From the NCBI RefSeq assembly GCF_008698145.1, contig NZ_RZNZ01000005.1, positions 124,001 through 188,000 of the forward strand: DNA of 64,000 bases, read 5' to 3'. The position numbers were made by a program, and so were the translations under genes. A model generated the notes under the pieces. The model saw only the letters and a list, made by a program, of their open reading frames with translations, was not told where the DNA came from and searched no databases. Below, in pieces: positions 1 through 10,540 of the stretch (positions are counted from its first letter, which is position 1; every line of letters starts with the position of its first letter). Source of the DNA: Bifidobacterium vespertilionis. Lineage in GTDB: Bacteria > Actinomycetota > Actinomycetes > Actinomycetales > Bifidobacteriaceae.

Positions 1-2
1 AG

Positions 3-3000
3 ACGACGGACGATGCCGCATCGTCCGAGACCGTCCAATCTCCCCGTTCCCCCGAGTCCACGGATGCCGGCATACCCTCCACGTCCAATTCCTCCAATTC
101 GAACGACGTCAGTCAGGGTGGACAGGAGGTCACCGGCAATTCGAAGTCCGAGATTCGGGTGAACCTGTTCAAGGATGCGAACCATCAACAACCGTTGGAA
201 AATACCGACAAGGTGCAGGTCGGCGACACAATATACGGCCATATCGTCTGGGATTGGGACGAGAGCGAGAAACCGACGATCGGCGACAACATCCGCTACT
301 ACACGTTCCCGAAGAACATCACCGTCAAGGACGTGGGATCGGCGAAGAACCCCAAGAACCTGTACGATGCTCGCGGTAACTTAGCCGGCGGCTGGTGGAT
401 CACGGATGGCGTCGTCTACGGCAAGTGGAACGAGGACTGGCTGAAGGCCAATCCCACGGATGTCGAGTCGTTCGTGAACTTCGACTTCACCCTGAACGAT
501 GATGGCAGCAACAGCGGTGACAAGGTGGTCATCGATTTCGGCACCAAGGACGAGGACATCACCGTCAACATCGACAAGTCCAAGATCGAGGGCTCCAAGA
601 CCTACACGATCAATGCCGACGGCACTGTGACGTTCACCGTCAACGTGAAACCCAAGTTCGATGTCAAGAACATGGTCGTCACCGACACGTTGGGCACGAA
701 TTTCAACTTCGTGAAGGGCAGCTTCAAGCTGGATGGCAAAAGCCTTGATGACGTCACCATCAATGGCCAGAACGCCACAGTCAATCTCGGCGATCTCAAG
801 GCCAACGCCAAGAACGGCTATAAGCTCACCTACACCGCTACGCTTACTGACGAGGCAAAGAAACTCCTCGCCGAAGGCAAGCTCTCCCAGAACGACTCGA
901 AGAACACCGCCGAATGGAGCTGGACCGGCTCCGAGACGCCCGGCAAAGCCGAGACCACGCCGTACCTGAACTACCAGATGATCGACAAGAGCAACGGCTC
1001 GCTCGACGGCGACAAGGGCATCAAGTGGATCGTGAACCTCAACAACGGTAACTACAAAGCCGACATGGGCGGTTACACGTTCACCGATACGCTCAAGGAC
1101 GGCCACCACTACACCGGTACATATCAGGTATACAAGGGCAACGATTGGAACAATCCGGTCACCTCCGGCACTCTTGACGGCACCGCCAAGAGCTTCACCT
1201 ACACGTTCCCCAATGACGCCGGTCATGAGCAGTATCACATCGTCTACTACACCGCGCTCGACGATCCGTCCTCGCAGGGGACGGTGAGCAATGGCGCCAC
1301 CATCACACCTCCCGGCAACGATCCAACGAAGCCCGACGGCAGTGACGACGGCACATACACGCCTCAGGACACGAACACCTACATCACCAAGACGCTCGAT
1401 TCCAACACCGCCGCGTCGAACGGCCTGGCGACATGGTCATCGGTCATCGCGACGTCGAAGATGAGCGGCTTCACCGATCCGAAGAAGATCACGTTCACCG
1501 ATAAGCTCTCCGAGCCGAGCGGCACCAAGGCCACGTTCACGTTCTACGGCGAGCCGATACTTGCGCTCGCCGACGGGACCAAGCTCGTCAAGGACACCGA
1601 CTACACGCTCAAGTTCAACAGCGCCAACGACACGATGACCATCACCTTCAAAGGTGACAAGGTCGGGAGTGCGATCGGCCAACAGGACATCAAGGTCACG
1701 TACACGACGGTCTGTGATAGGACGCCCGGCACGTACGACAACAAGGCGAGCGTGAAGTTCAACGGCGTGACCAAGTCCGCCGAGGCCGACTACACAATCG
1801 ACGATGACAACCTCGTGTCCAAGACCGGCTCGATGAAGTGGGACAAGGACTTCGATTGGTCGAAGGTCGATTCGTCGGACAAGACCAAGGGCGCGTGGAT
1901 CGCCACGTGGAAGGTCACGGTGAATGAGGACAACGACCCGTACAACGGTGCCGGCAAGGTGGATCTCAAAGGCCAGCCGATCGTCGTGACCGATACACTG
2001 CCCCAAGGCATGCGCTACATTCCTGCCGGTGCGGGCTACGACGGCAAGTACACGGTGCAGGCCGGCTGGTGGCCGGGAGCGTTGCAGAACCAGAGCCTTG
2101 ACGCCGTGAAGTCGGAATCGGACGGCCGGATCACCTTCACCATTCCCACGGAGGCCGTCGTACAGAACGCAGACGGTTCCGACAAGGCATACGTCGTCCT
2201 CACCTATTCGACCGCCGCCAAAGGCACCGGTGAAGGCGTCAACTTCACCAACAGCGTCGACGCGCAATCCGGTTCCACACATCTTGGCACTGACTCGTCC
2301 ACGGTCAAGGGCAAGAACACGGTGATCGACAAGGCGGCCCAGCAGATCAAGGATCTGAACCATGTGCGCTACACGATCTCGGTGAACCCGGAAAGCGCGG
2401 ATCTGATCAAAGACTCGGACACCATCACCCTGTCCGATGTGATGGATGCCAAGGGCACGTTCATGCCAAGCTCGCTCAAGATCACGAACGTGGGCACCGG
2501 TGAGGTCGTCGTTGTGCCGGTCACTCTGGAGGATGTGACCGACAAGGATGGCAATCCCACGCAGAAACTGACCATCACGTTGCCGGATTCCACAGCACTC
2601 AAAGTGGTGTACGACGTCAAGCCGACCGGCAAACCCGGTGACAAGGTGACGCTCAGCAATACGGCGTCGCTCAAGGGCGTGGCCGGCGGCAGCTCCACCA
2701 ACGAGAAGAAATGGACGATCACCAACGCGAGCGCCGGCACCGAAGGCGCGAGCGGCACGGTCACCGTCACCAAGGTGGATGCAGACGACTTGAACCGGTA
2801 TTTGCAAGGCGCTGAGTTCGCGCTGTATCAGGTCGATATGGACAAGCTCAGCGGGACCAAGGTGACCTTCGAACAGGTAAAGAATGCCTCGAGCAAGGTC
2901 CAGGCAGAAACCACGAACGCCAATGGCATGCTGACCTTCGGCAGCGCGGATAATCCACTGGCCAATAACACGCTCTACTATTTCACGGAGACGAAGGCAC

Positions 3001-6000
3001 CGAACGGCTACGAACTCGATTCGGCCCCGCACTATTTCATGATTCCGAGCGGCAATGCCAGCGACGCCGAAGCGGCGCTCGCACGCGCCAAAGGCTTCGG
3101 GCTCGCCGTCTCGTCCAACACATCCTTCACTGCGACCGACGTGCGCATTCCCAATCCGGCGACGGCCTCCGTTACGCTCGGCAAGCAGCTGTCGGGGCGT
3201 GCATGGGCCGACGACGATCAGTTCAATTTCCAGCTGTCTCCTGATGCGGCAGACAGCAAGGACGTGACCGAGGACGAGGTCAAGGCCGCGATGCCGAAGT
3301 CCACGACCGCCATCGTCAGGAAGACCGGAACCGGCGCGGACGGCAGCAGCACCGCGTTCTCGTTCGGCGATTTCACATTCTCCAAGACGGGCACCTACGC
3401 CTACACGGTCAAGGAGACTGGCAATGGCGGCAATGGTCTGACGCTCGACACCCGCACCGCGAAGGTCGTGTTCACGGTCACGAAGAACGCCGTCGGCGAT
3501 CTTGTCGCCACGCCGAAGATCACAGGCCTGGACGATGTGCGCGGCACGCAGACGTTCAAAAACACGTATACGCCGACGTCGGCGAAGGTGAGCAACAACA
3601 TCAAGGTGCAGAAGGATCTGTGGGGCACATGGAAGGACGGGTATTCCTTCGAATTCCGTCTGGAGCCCTCCTCGGATACCCCGGATGCGCCATTGGCCAC
3701 CGAAGCCGACGAAAGGCAAGGGTATACGAGCCTTACTGTGACCGACGGCGAAGTGCATGCCTTCCCTGACATCACCTATACCAAGGCCGGCGTCTACCAC
3801 TACAACATCTACGAGCACACGCCGCCGGACGCCGAGAGGATTCCCGGCATCGACTACTCCAACGCGCTCTACCATGTGGCGGTGACCGTCTCCGATGACG
3901 GTGCAGGCAAGTTGTCCATCGACCCGAACAAGGGCGTCGTGATGACCAAGGTATCCAACGACGACGGTTCTGACTACAAGAATCCTGACAAGCCCATCGC
4001 TTACAACAAGGCATGGTTCCAGAACGTCTTCGACGCGGAAAGCATCAACCTCAGCCTGCTCGCCATCAAGAAGTATGTGGATAAGACCGGCTCCAAGCCG
4101 TTGACCGACGGCATGTTCTCGTTCACTCTGACCGGCAACGACAAAGCGCCCATGCCCAACGGTGTGAGGCCCGGAGGGTCAGTCACCGCAACCGTCACCT
4201 CGGACGGCGCCGTGTCGTTCCCCTCGATCAAGTACACGACCTTCGATGACGGCGACAAAACCTACACGTACACCCTCAAGGAGAACGCGCCGGCCGGTGC
4301 CGTGACGAGTGACGACGGCAAAACCGCCACGCTCAACGGTATGACCTACGACTTGACCGTCTACACGATCAAGGTGGAACTGAGCAACGAGGTCATCGAT
4401 GGGCAGGCGACACTCGTCTCTAAGACGACCACCCTCGACGCGCAAGGCAATCCGATTGATGCATCGAAGCTTGACCAAGGTCGCCCGGTATTCTCCAACA
4501 CGTATGATCTGACGCCCGCCACTGCAAGCGTCGCCGGACAGAAGACCCTGACCGGGCGTGATATGGATGCGAACGAGCAGTTCACGTTCCAACTGGCCGC
4601 CGCGACCGACGACACCGCCGAGGCCAAGGCGGCACGCAACGGTCTCGCGGACGATTCCATCGTCTTCGGCGACGACAAGGCATCCGAAACGATGACGGCC
4701 ACCGTGACCGGCGCGCAGGACGGCGTGGCATCAGGCTTCACGTTCGATGGCATCCACTTCACCAAGCCGGGAGTCTTCAAGTTCCGCATCTCCGAAACCG
4801 GTGACGTGAAGGCCGGCACGACCAAGGATACGCACGTGTCCTACGCGACCGTCACCGTCAAGGACAACGGTACCGGTGGGCTCGTGACCGATATCGCCTA
4901 CGACAACACCGACGCGACAACCGAATCGGACCGGAACGTGAACGACAAGACCGCCTTCACCAACACGTACGGTGCGAGCGGCCGTGTGTTCTTCCAGCTG
5001 CACAAGAAGCTCACCGCCGCAAGCGGCGCCATCGCGCCGACACTCAAGGCGGGAATGTTCACCTTCGGCTTGTATCAGGGCGACGGTGCGGAGAACAAAA
5101 CGCCGATCCAGACCAAGTCGAACATCGTGCCAGACGGAGGCGAGGCATCCGGCCACATCGTCTTCGACGGTATCATCTATACGCCGGAGGTTCTGAGCCG
5201 GGCAGTGGCCGACGGATACGCCACGTACGACGCCACGGCGAAGAACTGGACGCTCACCTACACGGTCGCTGAGCTCGACGGCAGCGGCCAGCCTGTCACG
5301 CAGGGCTACTCGAAGGACGGCATCGTCTACGACGCCACCACCCGCAAGGTCATCGTCACGGTCAGGGACATGGGTAACGGCACGCTTGGCGTCGGCTATC
5401 GTGTGAGCGACGGTGACGTGAGCACGGACGACGATCCCGATTCCGAAGAGGCCGCGTTCAACAACGTGTACACGCCTTCGCCCGCCACGGCACAGCTGTA
5501 TGCGCAAAAGACGCTCTCCGGCCGTGACTGGCAGGACGGCGACTCGTTCACGTTCCGCATGCAGGCCATCTCCGGCACGCTGGTCGACGGTTCGGCCGTT
5601 GCGAAAGGTTCGATGCCGATGCCGGACGGAGCCTCGGATGGCGTTCTTACGCGCGAGGCCACCAATGGCAACGCGTTCTCCTTCGGCGAGATGACCTTCG
5701 CCAAACCCGGCACGTACCTATACAACATCGACGAGATGCAGCCGGAGAATCCGTTGCCGGGCGTGAGCTACTCCACCGACCTGTACCGGGCCACCGTCAC
5801 CGTGACCGATGGCGGCAAGGGCACTCTGTCTTCTTCCGTGAACTTGGAACGGGTCGAGAAGGGCTCCGACGTCGAGACGCAGAAGACGTCGTCCGTGAAG
5901 CGGGTCGCGGTGACCACCATGCGCACGGTCAAGATCAAGGCGACGGACAATAACGAACCAGTCGCGCAGATCACCAACGTGTACGACGCGCTGTTGCATA

Positions 6001-7445
6001 ACTGGTCCCCGAAGGTCAGGAAGCAATACGTCGACAACAGCGGCGGCAACCCGTTGACCGCCGGAAAGTTCACGTTCAAGCTCGTCCCAATCGACGGCGC
6101 TCCGCTGCACGTGATCGGCGACGATGGCAGCATCGCCGATGTGGACGAACTCACCACCAAGAACACGGCGAACGGTGAAGCGTCCTTCAAGGACATACGA
6201 TTCACCGACAAGGACCTCGGTGCGAACGGTTCAGCCAAAACGTACGCCTATCGTGTTTCCGAGATCGCAGGCGACGAGCATGGCATGTCCTATGACAAGG
6301 CCGTGTACACGTTCGAAGTCACGGTCGGTCGTGATACGGGCGGACTGCTGGCCGTCACGCAGGTCGTCAAGGATGCGGACGGCAATGTGGTGACGGACGC
6401 CGATGGCACCGATGTGGCCATGCCGACATTCTCGAACACGTACACGCCTCAGCCGGTCAAAGTGCAGCTCAAGGCGCGTAAGACCCTGAAGGGAGGCACG
6501 CTCAAAGCCGGCCAGTTCTCGTTCAAGCTGTACCACGGATTCCAGTTCGGCGATCCCAAGGGCCAATCCTTCACAGCCGAGGCGTTCCAGACCAAGACGA
6601 ACGACGCGGACGGCGACGTCTCCTTCGACGAGCTCACCTTCTACCAAGTCGGCTCGACCTACTACTCGCTGATCGAGGACGTGCCAGACGGGGCGGTGAA
6701 CAATGTCAAGGACGGAGTCACCTACAAGGACACATGGAACTACGTGAAGGTGACGGTCACGCTCGACAAGCAGACCGGCGAACTCAAGGCGACGGTCACC
6801 GATATGGATACCGGCAGCGATACCACGCAGTTCACCAACACATACGACGCGGCCGGTTCGGTGACGTTCTACACGCGCAAGATCTTCGAGAATATCGACG
6901 GCACCGCCCACGAGATTCCCGAGGACGCGTTCGATTTCACGCTCTACGAGGGCAATGTGAATGCCGCTGACGGATCGGCGAAGCCGCTGCAGACCAAGAC
7001 CGTGCCCGCGAGCACGACCGGCAACAGCTTCGTGACGTTCGACACCATCGTCTTCGGCATGGATGACCTCAGAAACGCCGACGGCACCTATGCCAAGTCG
7101 AAGACGTTCACCTACTCGGTGAAGGAGAACATACCGGCCGAGAACGATCCGAAACATCTGGCCGGCGTCACCTACGACGAACAATCTCACACGTATCAGG
7201 TGACGGTCACGGACAACGGTGCCGGCAAGCTGACCACCAGAGTGGAGGTCGACGGCGAATACGGCGGCGACAGCAAGATCATCCCCGTGATCACGAACCG
7301 GTACTCGGCCGTACTACTGCCAAACACCGGCAGTGACGTGACGATGTTCGACTGGCGACTGTCCGGCGGACTGCTTGTCGCCCTCGCGGCGGGAGCACTG
7401 GCGCTGGTCCACGCATCCCGCAAACGCGGCGGTCTCAGCATGTAG
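3..7445 (+). CDS. Giant LPXTG-anchored pilus tip/adhesin subunit (5' end outside window)
   Basis: The frame is open from base 3 with no stop; the first candidate start inside, GTG at 159, lies in a Ser/Thr-rich stretch that simply continues from upstream, so the real start and signal peptide are left of the window. At least 2,480 residues are visible. Counting from base 3: a beta-rich adhesin-like region with several 'VTDTL' fimbrial motifs (about 53-915), one SpaA/Cna-B domain (about 918-1045), then nine tandem Spy0128/FctA-type pilin repeats (about 1050-2430), each opening with a K-containing strand and closing with an F-x-N-T-Y-type strand. Sorting signal LPNTG at 2439-2443, hydrophobic helix, RKRGG tail. 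Such domains form Lys-Asn isopeptide bonds in the known family. First of four co-directional genes ending in a class C sortase, it is most likely the tip or ancillary adhesin; the ligand is unknown. Confidence 0.9.
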   Translation, partial: TTDDAASSETVQSPRSPESTDAGIPSTSNSSNSNDVSQGGQEVTGNSKSEIRVNLFKDANHQQPLENTDKVQVGDTIYGHIVWDWDESEKPTIGDNIRYYTFPKNITVKDVGSAKNPKNLYDARGNLAGGWWITDGVVYGKWNEDWLKANPTDVESFVNFDFTLNDDGSNSGDKVVIDFGTKDEDITVNIDKSKIEGSKTYTINADGTVTFTVNVKPKFDVKNMVVTDTLGTNFNFVKGSFKLDGKSLDDVTINGQNATVNLGDLKANAKNGYKLTYTATLTDEAKKLLAEGKLSQNDSKNTAEWSWTGSETPGKAETTPYLNYQMIDKSNGSLDGDKGIKWIVNLNNGNYKADMGGYTFTDTLKDGHHYTGTYQVYKGNDWNNPVTSGTLDGTAKSFTYTFPNDAGHEQYHIVYYTALDDPSSQGTVSNGATITPPGNDPTKPDGSDDGTYTPQDTNTYITKTLDSNTAASNGLATWSSVIATSKMSGFTDPKKITFTDKLSEPSGTKATFTFYGEPILALADGTKLVKDTDYTLKFNSANDTMTITFKGDKVGSAIGQQDIKVTYTTVCDRTPGTYDNKASVKFNGVTKSAEADYTIDDDNLVSKTGSMKWDKDFDWSKVDSSDKTKGAWIATWKVTVNEDNDPYNGAGKVDLKGQPIVVTDTLPQGMRYIPAGAGYDGKYTVQAGWWPGALQNQSLDAVKSESDGRITFTIPTEAVVQNADGSDKAYVVLTYSTAAKGTGEGVNFTNSVDAQSGSTHLGTDSSTVKGKNTVIDKAAQQIKDLNHVRYTISVNPESADLIKDSDTITLSDVMDAKGTFMPSSLKITNVGTGEVVVVPVTLEDVTDKDGNPTQKLTITLPDSTALKVVYDVKPTGKPGDKVTLSNTASLKGVAGGSSTNEKKWTITNASAGTEGASGTVTVTKVDADDLNRYLQGAEFALYQVDMDKLSGTKVTFEQVKNASSKVQAETTNANGMLTFGSADNPLANNTLYYFTETKAPNGYELDSAPHYFMIPSGNASDAEAALARAKGFGLAVSSNTSFTATDVRIPNPATASVTLGKQLSGRAWADDDQFNFQLSPDAADSKDVTEDEVKAAMPKSTTAIVRKTGTGADGSSTAFSFGDFTFSKTGTYAYTVKETGNGGNGLTLDTRTAKVVFTVTKNAVGDLVATPKITGLDDVRGTQTFKNTYTPTSAKVSNNIKVQKDLWGTWKDGYSFEFRLEPSSDTPDAPLATEADERQGYTSLTVTDGEVHAFPDITYTKAGVYHYNIYEHTPPDAERIPGIDYSNALYHVAVTVSDDGAGKLSIDPNKGVVMTKVSNDDGSDYKNPDKPIAYNKAWFQNVFDAESINLSLLAIKKYVDKTGSKPLTDGMFSFTLTGNDKAPMPNGVRPGGSVTATVTSDGAVSFPSIKYTTFDDGDKTYTYTLKENAPAGAVTSDDGKTATLNGMTYDLTVYTIKVELSNEVIDGQATLVSKTTTLDAQGNPIDASKLDQGRPVFSNTYDLTPATASVAGQKTLTGRDMDANEQFTFQLAAATDDTAEAKAARNGLADDSIVFGDDKASETMTATVTGAQDGVASGFTFDGIHFTKPGVFKFRISETGDVKAGTTKDTHVSYATVTVKDNGTGGLVTDIAYDNTDATTESDRNVNDKTAFTNTYGASGRVFFQLHKKLTAASGAIAPTLKAGMFTFGLYQGDGAENKTPIQTKSNIVPDGGEASGHIVFDGIIYTPEVLSRAVADGYATYDATAKNWTLTYTVAELDGSGQPVTQGYSKDGIVYDATTRKVIVTVRDMGNGTLGVGYRVSDGDVSTDDDPDSEEAAFNNVYTPSPATAQLYAQKTLSGRDWQDGDSFTFRMQAISGTLVDGSAVAKGSMPMPDGASDGVLTREATNGNAFSFGEMTFAKPGTYLYNIDEMQPENPLPGVSYSTDLYRATVTVTDGGKGTLSSSVNLERVEKGSDVETQKTSSVKRVAVTTMRTVKIKATDNNEPVAQITNVYDALLHNWSPKVRKQYVDNSGGNPLTAGKFTFKLVPIDGAPLHVIGDDGSIADVDELTTKNTANGEASFKDIRFTDKDLGANGSAKTYAYRVSEIAGDEHGMSYDKAVYTFEVTVGRDTGGLLAVTQVVKDADGNVVTDADGTDVAMPTFSNTYTPQPVKVQLKARKTLKGGTLKAGQFSFKLYHGFQFGDPKGQSFTAEAFQTKTNDADGDVSFDELTFYQVGSTYYSLIEDVPDGAVNNVKDGVTYKDTWNYVKVTVTLDKQTGELKATVTDMDTGSDTTQFTNTYDAAGSVTFYTRKIFENIDGTAHEIPEDAFDFTLYEGNVNAADGSAKPLQTKTVPASTTGNSFVTFDTIVFGMDDLRNADGTYAKSKTFTYSVKENIPAENDPKHLAGVTYDEQSHTYQVTVTDNGAGKLTTRVEVDGEYGGDSKIIPVITNRYSAVLLPNTGSDVTMFDWRLSGGLLVALAAGALALVHASRKRGGLSM

Positions 7446-7507
7446 TCGGCTGCACCGACTCGGAACCATCAGGATTTCAACAACAAAGAACACTCGAAGG
7501 AGTAATC

Positions 7508-9148
7508 ATGAAGAAGATAGGAAAAGCCGTGTTCGGCCTCATCGCCGCCGTGGCGATGCTGTTCACGGGGCTGATCGCGCCTGTCACGGCGATGGCGGCG
7601 GGAGAGTATTCGATCACCATCGGCACGCAGACCAAGCCGGTCACCAAGGACCACACGTTCGAGGCATATCAGGTGTTCGCCGGCGACCTGTCCGAGAAGG
7701 ACAACGACGTCACGTTGTCCAACATCAGCTGGGGCAACGGCGTCAAGGGTAGCGAACTGCTCACCGCGTTGAAGAGCGACACTACCCTCGGCACCGCGTT
7801 TGCTAGCGTGAATAGCGCTGCCGATGTGGCCGCCGCCCTGACCGCGGAGAACGCGGCCGCGTTCGCCAAGGTCGCCGCCGCCCACCTGACCGAGACGACC
7901 TCCGGAACCGGCACGTATAGCAACGAGACCTACACGATCTCCGGTCTGGCTGCCGGCTACTACCTGGTCAAGGACAAGGACGACTCCCTCGGCGACAAGA
8001 CCGAGGCCTACACCGAGTTCATCCTCCAGGTGGTCAAGAATGTGACCGTCGCGCCGAAGGCCGACGTGCCGACCGTCGAGAAGAAGGTGTGGGACACCAA
8101 CGATTCCGCCACCGACGACAAGGACGCGAACGACGACAAGTGGTCCGACTCCGCCGACCACGACATCAACGACACCGTGAAGTTCCAGCTGACCGGTTCC
8201 CTGCCGAGCAACTACGACGCCTACACCACCTACGCCTACACGTTCACCGATACCCTGTCCAAGGGCCTGACGCTGGATCAGAACAACATCAAGGTGTACG
8301 CGGTGCAGGGCGCCGGCGACGCGCAGACCAGGACCGAGATCAAGAAGCTCGATGCAGCCTCCACAGACAAGGATGGCTACACGGTCGCCACCGCCAACTA
8401 CACGGGCACCGGTGACAAGTACGAGGGCGGCAACGTGCTGACCATTAACTTCGCCGATCTCAAGCAGGCCGCCGCCGCGTCCGACGGTGAGACCCTGGCC
8501 ATCGACAGGGACACCAAGATCGTGGTCGAGTACAACGCCACGCTGAACGCGAACGCGGTCATCGGCTCCGCCGGCAACCCGAACAAGGTGGACCTGACCT
8601 TCTCCAACAACCCGAACGGCGAGGGCGAAGGCAAGACCCCGGAGGACGTCGTCACCGTGTTCACGTTCAAGATCGTCGCCAACAAGGTCGACGAGAACAA
8701 CCAGGCCCTCGAAGGCGCCGGCTTCACCCTGTACAAGTTCAACAAGAACGAGAACAAGTACGAGGCCGTCGGCGACGAGATCACGGGCGTGACCACCTTC
8801 AACTTCTCTGGTCTGGACGCGGGCCAGTACAAGCTCGAGGAGACCACCACCCCGGCCGGCTACAACACCTGGGAGGGCCTCGAGTTCAAGATTGTCGCCG
8901 AGCACGACGCCACCGCGGACGACCCGCAGCTCACGACGCTGAAGTTCACCGATCTGAACGGCAAGGAGATCACCGACTTCACCGTCGACACGAACAAGGA
9001 CGCCAGCATCACCGTCGTCAACAAGAAGGGTTCCAACCTTCCTGAGACCGGTGGCATCGGCACCACGATCCTGTACGTGGCCGGCGCCGTGTGCGTGGCC
9101 GCCGCGGGCCTGTGGTTCGGCCTGCGCCGCCGCAACGCGTCCCGCTGA
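7508..9148 (+). CDS. Major (shaft) pilin subunit, LPETG sorting signal
   Basis: 546 aa. Start ATG has a GAAGGAG ribosome-binding site 7 bases upstream. N-terminal signal peptide with basic KK start and cleavage near A30-A31. A pilin motif of the V-x-V-x-P-K type occurs near residues 178-184 (N-V-T-V-A-P-K); K184 would be the lysine joined to the LPXTG threonine of the next subunit by the class C sortase. A D2-type fimbrial isopeptide domain follows, then a SpaA/Cna-B domain with E-box L-E-E-T-T-T-P-A-G-Y. LPETG at 511-515, hydrophobic segment and RRR tail. It sits 62 bases behind the tip gene with no terminator between, so co-transcription is expected. Domain order matches FimA/SpaA-type shaft pilins. 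Confidence 0.93.
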   Translation: MKKIGKAVFGLIAAVAMLFTGLIAPVTAMAAGEYSITIGTQTKPVTKDHTFEAYQVFAGDLSEKDNDVTLSNISWGNGVKGSELLTALKSDTTLGTAFASVNSAADVAAALTAENAAAFAKVAAAHLTETTSGTGTYSNETYTISGLAAGYYLVKDKDDSLGDKTEAYTEFILQVVKNVTVAPKADVPTVEKKVWDTNDSATDDKDANDDKWSDSADHDINDTVKFQLTGSLPSNYDAYTTYAYTFTDTLSKGLTLDQNNIKVYAVQGAGDAQTRTEIKKLDAASTDKDGYTVATANYTGTGDKYEGGNVLTINFADLKQAAAASDGETLAIDRDTKIVVEYNATLNANAVIGSAGNPNKVDLTFSNNPNGEGEGKTPEDVVTVFTFKIVANKVDENNQALEGAGFTLYKFNKNENKYEAVGDEITGVTTFNFSGLDAGQYKLEETTTPAGYNTWEGLEFKIVAEHDATADDPQLTTLKFTDLNGKEITDFTVDTNKDASITVVNKKGSNLPETGGIGTTILYVAGAVCVAAAGLWFGLRRRNASR

Positions 9149-9185
9149 TCGCGGCTGATATGCCGATGCGCTGATCGGCCGATCC

Positions 9186-9229
9186 GGTGATGCCGCCTCG
9201 CTTCTGCCAGGAGGCGGGGCGGCATCACC
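9186..9229 (+). terminator. Inverted repeat between shaft and minor pilin genes
   Basis: A perfect 12-bp stem (9186-9197 with 9218-9229, ggtgatgccgcc) with further internal complementarity lies between the shaft pilin and the third gene. There is no T tract. It could slow transcription and lower expression of the minor pilin and sortase relative to the shaft; that role is inferred. Confidence 0.5.
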
Positions 9230-9286
9230 GCCGCTGCCGGCCGGATCGGGAATAGTAAGTCAACGAAGAGATTGAAGCAAAGAACG

Positions 9287-10438
9287 ATGATGATTCACGC
9301 AGATCAAGATCGCACCCAAGGTCGTGCGCAAGGCCGCGGCCAGGACCGCGGCGCGTCGCAGGTGCGAGGCGCGCGGGCCCATGCCCCGCGTGCGGCGGGC
9401 GGTGTCTTTGCGGCGGTCTGCTCGCTGATGCTTGCCGTCGCGATGCTTCTGACGGGCTTCATGCCGGTTTCCGCGCTCGCGGACGAGACGTCCGGCACCG
9501 AGTCCCGAACCGGCTCCATCACCGTCGACTATGCGGACGAAGGCGCGCCGATCGCGGGCGCGACGGTCAACCTGTACCATGTGGCCGACTGGGCGCCAAA
9601 CTCCGACCGGAATACGTTTACGGCGGTCAGTCCGTTTTCAGACAGCGGCAAGTACCCGCTTGACTGGTCGCTGCTGAACAGCGGCGGTTCCGTTGATTAT
9701 CAGCGGTTCGCCACCACGTTGGTCGGTCTCATCGAAAAGAACAAGCCGTCGGCCGCCGCCACCGCGGCCACCGACGCCAACGGCGGTGCCCGATTCTCCG
9801 GCCTTCCCAAGGGCATCTATCTGGTCCTCATCGACGCTTATGACGATGGCTCCATCACCTGCGGCCCGTCGTACGTGCTGGTCGCATTGCCGTCCAAGTC
9901 GGTGGACGACGCCGACGCCACGACCATGGACGTCACCCTCGAGCCGAAGAACGACTGCGAGGCCACGCCTCCCACGCCGCCCACCGAAACGGTCAAGAAG
10001 AAGGTGGTCAAGGTCTGGAAGGGTGATTCCGCCGCGAACCGTCCGGGCAAGATCGTCGTGCAGCTGCTTAGGGACGGCAAGGTGATCGACGAGGTGGAGC
10101 TCAACGCCTCCAACAACTGGACCCATGAATGGACCGATCTGCCGGTCGGTCATGACTATCAGGTGGTTGAGAAGACCGTGCCGGACGGCTACACCGTGCT
10201 GGCGGATCGCGAGAACGACGTCGTCACCATCACCAACACGTATACGCCGCCGGAGACCCCGCCCACGCCTCCGGACAACCACACGCCGCCGGACACTCCG
10301 CCCACGACCCCGCCGAGCAATACCATCCCACTGCTTGGCAAGACCGGTGCCAGCGTGGGCATCGCCGCGATCTGCGCCGGCACGCTCGGCGGACTGGGTC
10401 TCATCCTCTTCATACGTCGCAGGCAAAAGGCGAAGTAG
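9287..10438 (+). CDS. Minor/basal pilin with Cna-B domain and atypical LGKTG sorting signal
   Basis: About 383 aa from the ATG at 9287; ATG 9290 and TTG 9272 are alternatives and none has a strong ribosome-binding site. A basic Arg/Ala-rich n-region of about 40 residues precedes a long hydrophobic signal core (A-V-A-M-L-L-T-G) with cleavage near A-L-A. First domain (about 65-220) resembles prealbumin-like pilin domains; the second (about 235-320) is a clear Cna-B fold ending V-T-I-T-N-T-Y. A Pro/Thr-rich wall-spanning stretch (P-P-E-T-P-P-T-P-P) follows. The C-terminus has the usual hydrophobic helix and RRRQKAK tail, but the pentapeptide reads L-G-K-T-G instead of LPxTG. Position before sortase C suggests the base or minor pilin. 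Confidence 0.87.
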   Translation: MMIHADQDRTQGRAQGRGQDRGASQVRGARAHAPRAAGGVFAAVCSLMLAVAMLLTGFMPVSALADETSGTESRTGSITVDYADEGAPIAGATVNLYHVADWAPNSDRNTFTAVSPFSDSGKYPLDWSLLNSGGSVDYQRFATTLVGLIEKNKPSAAATAATDANGGARFSGLPKGIYLVLIDAYDDGSITCGPSYVLVALPSKSVDDADATTMDVTLEPKNDCEATPPTPPTETVKKKVVKVWKGDSAANRPGKIVVQLLRDGKVIDEVELNASNNWTHEWTDLPVGHDYQVVEKTVPDGYTVLADRENDVVTITNTYTPPETPPTPPDNHTPPDTPPTTPPSNTIPLLGKTGASVGIAAICAGTLGGLGLILFIRRRQKAK

Positions 10439-10494
10439 TGGCTCGCGGGAGCTCCGTGAACTCCCCTCAGTCGGCTTCGCTGTTAGCTCCCCTC

Positions 10495-10540
10495 AACCTG
10501 AGGGAAGGCAAAATCGATGCCCCCTCGGTTACGAGGGGGC
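10495..10540 (+). repeat. Tandem hairpins ahead of the sortase gene
   Basis: Two adjacent stem-loops: ccctca/tgaggg around 10495-10506 and a perfect 9-bp stem (gccccctcg, 10519-10527 with 10532-10540). The preceding text (ctcccctcagtcggcttcgc and relatives) looks like a dispersed intergenic palindrome. They may reduce read-through from pilin genes into the sortase gene. Confidence 0.5.

Noticed and set aside
1437..3875. 812-codon open frame antisense to the tip pilin
   Set aside because: Arg/Val/His-rich, no domain, produced by the codon bias of the real gene on the other strand.
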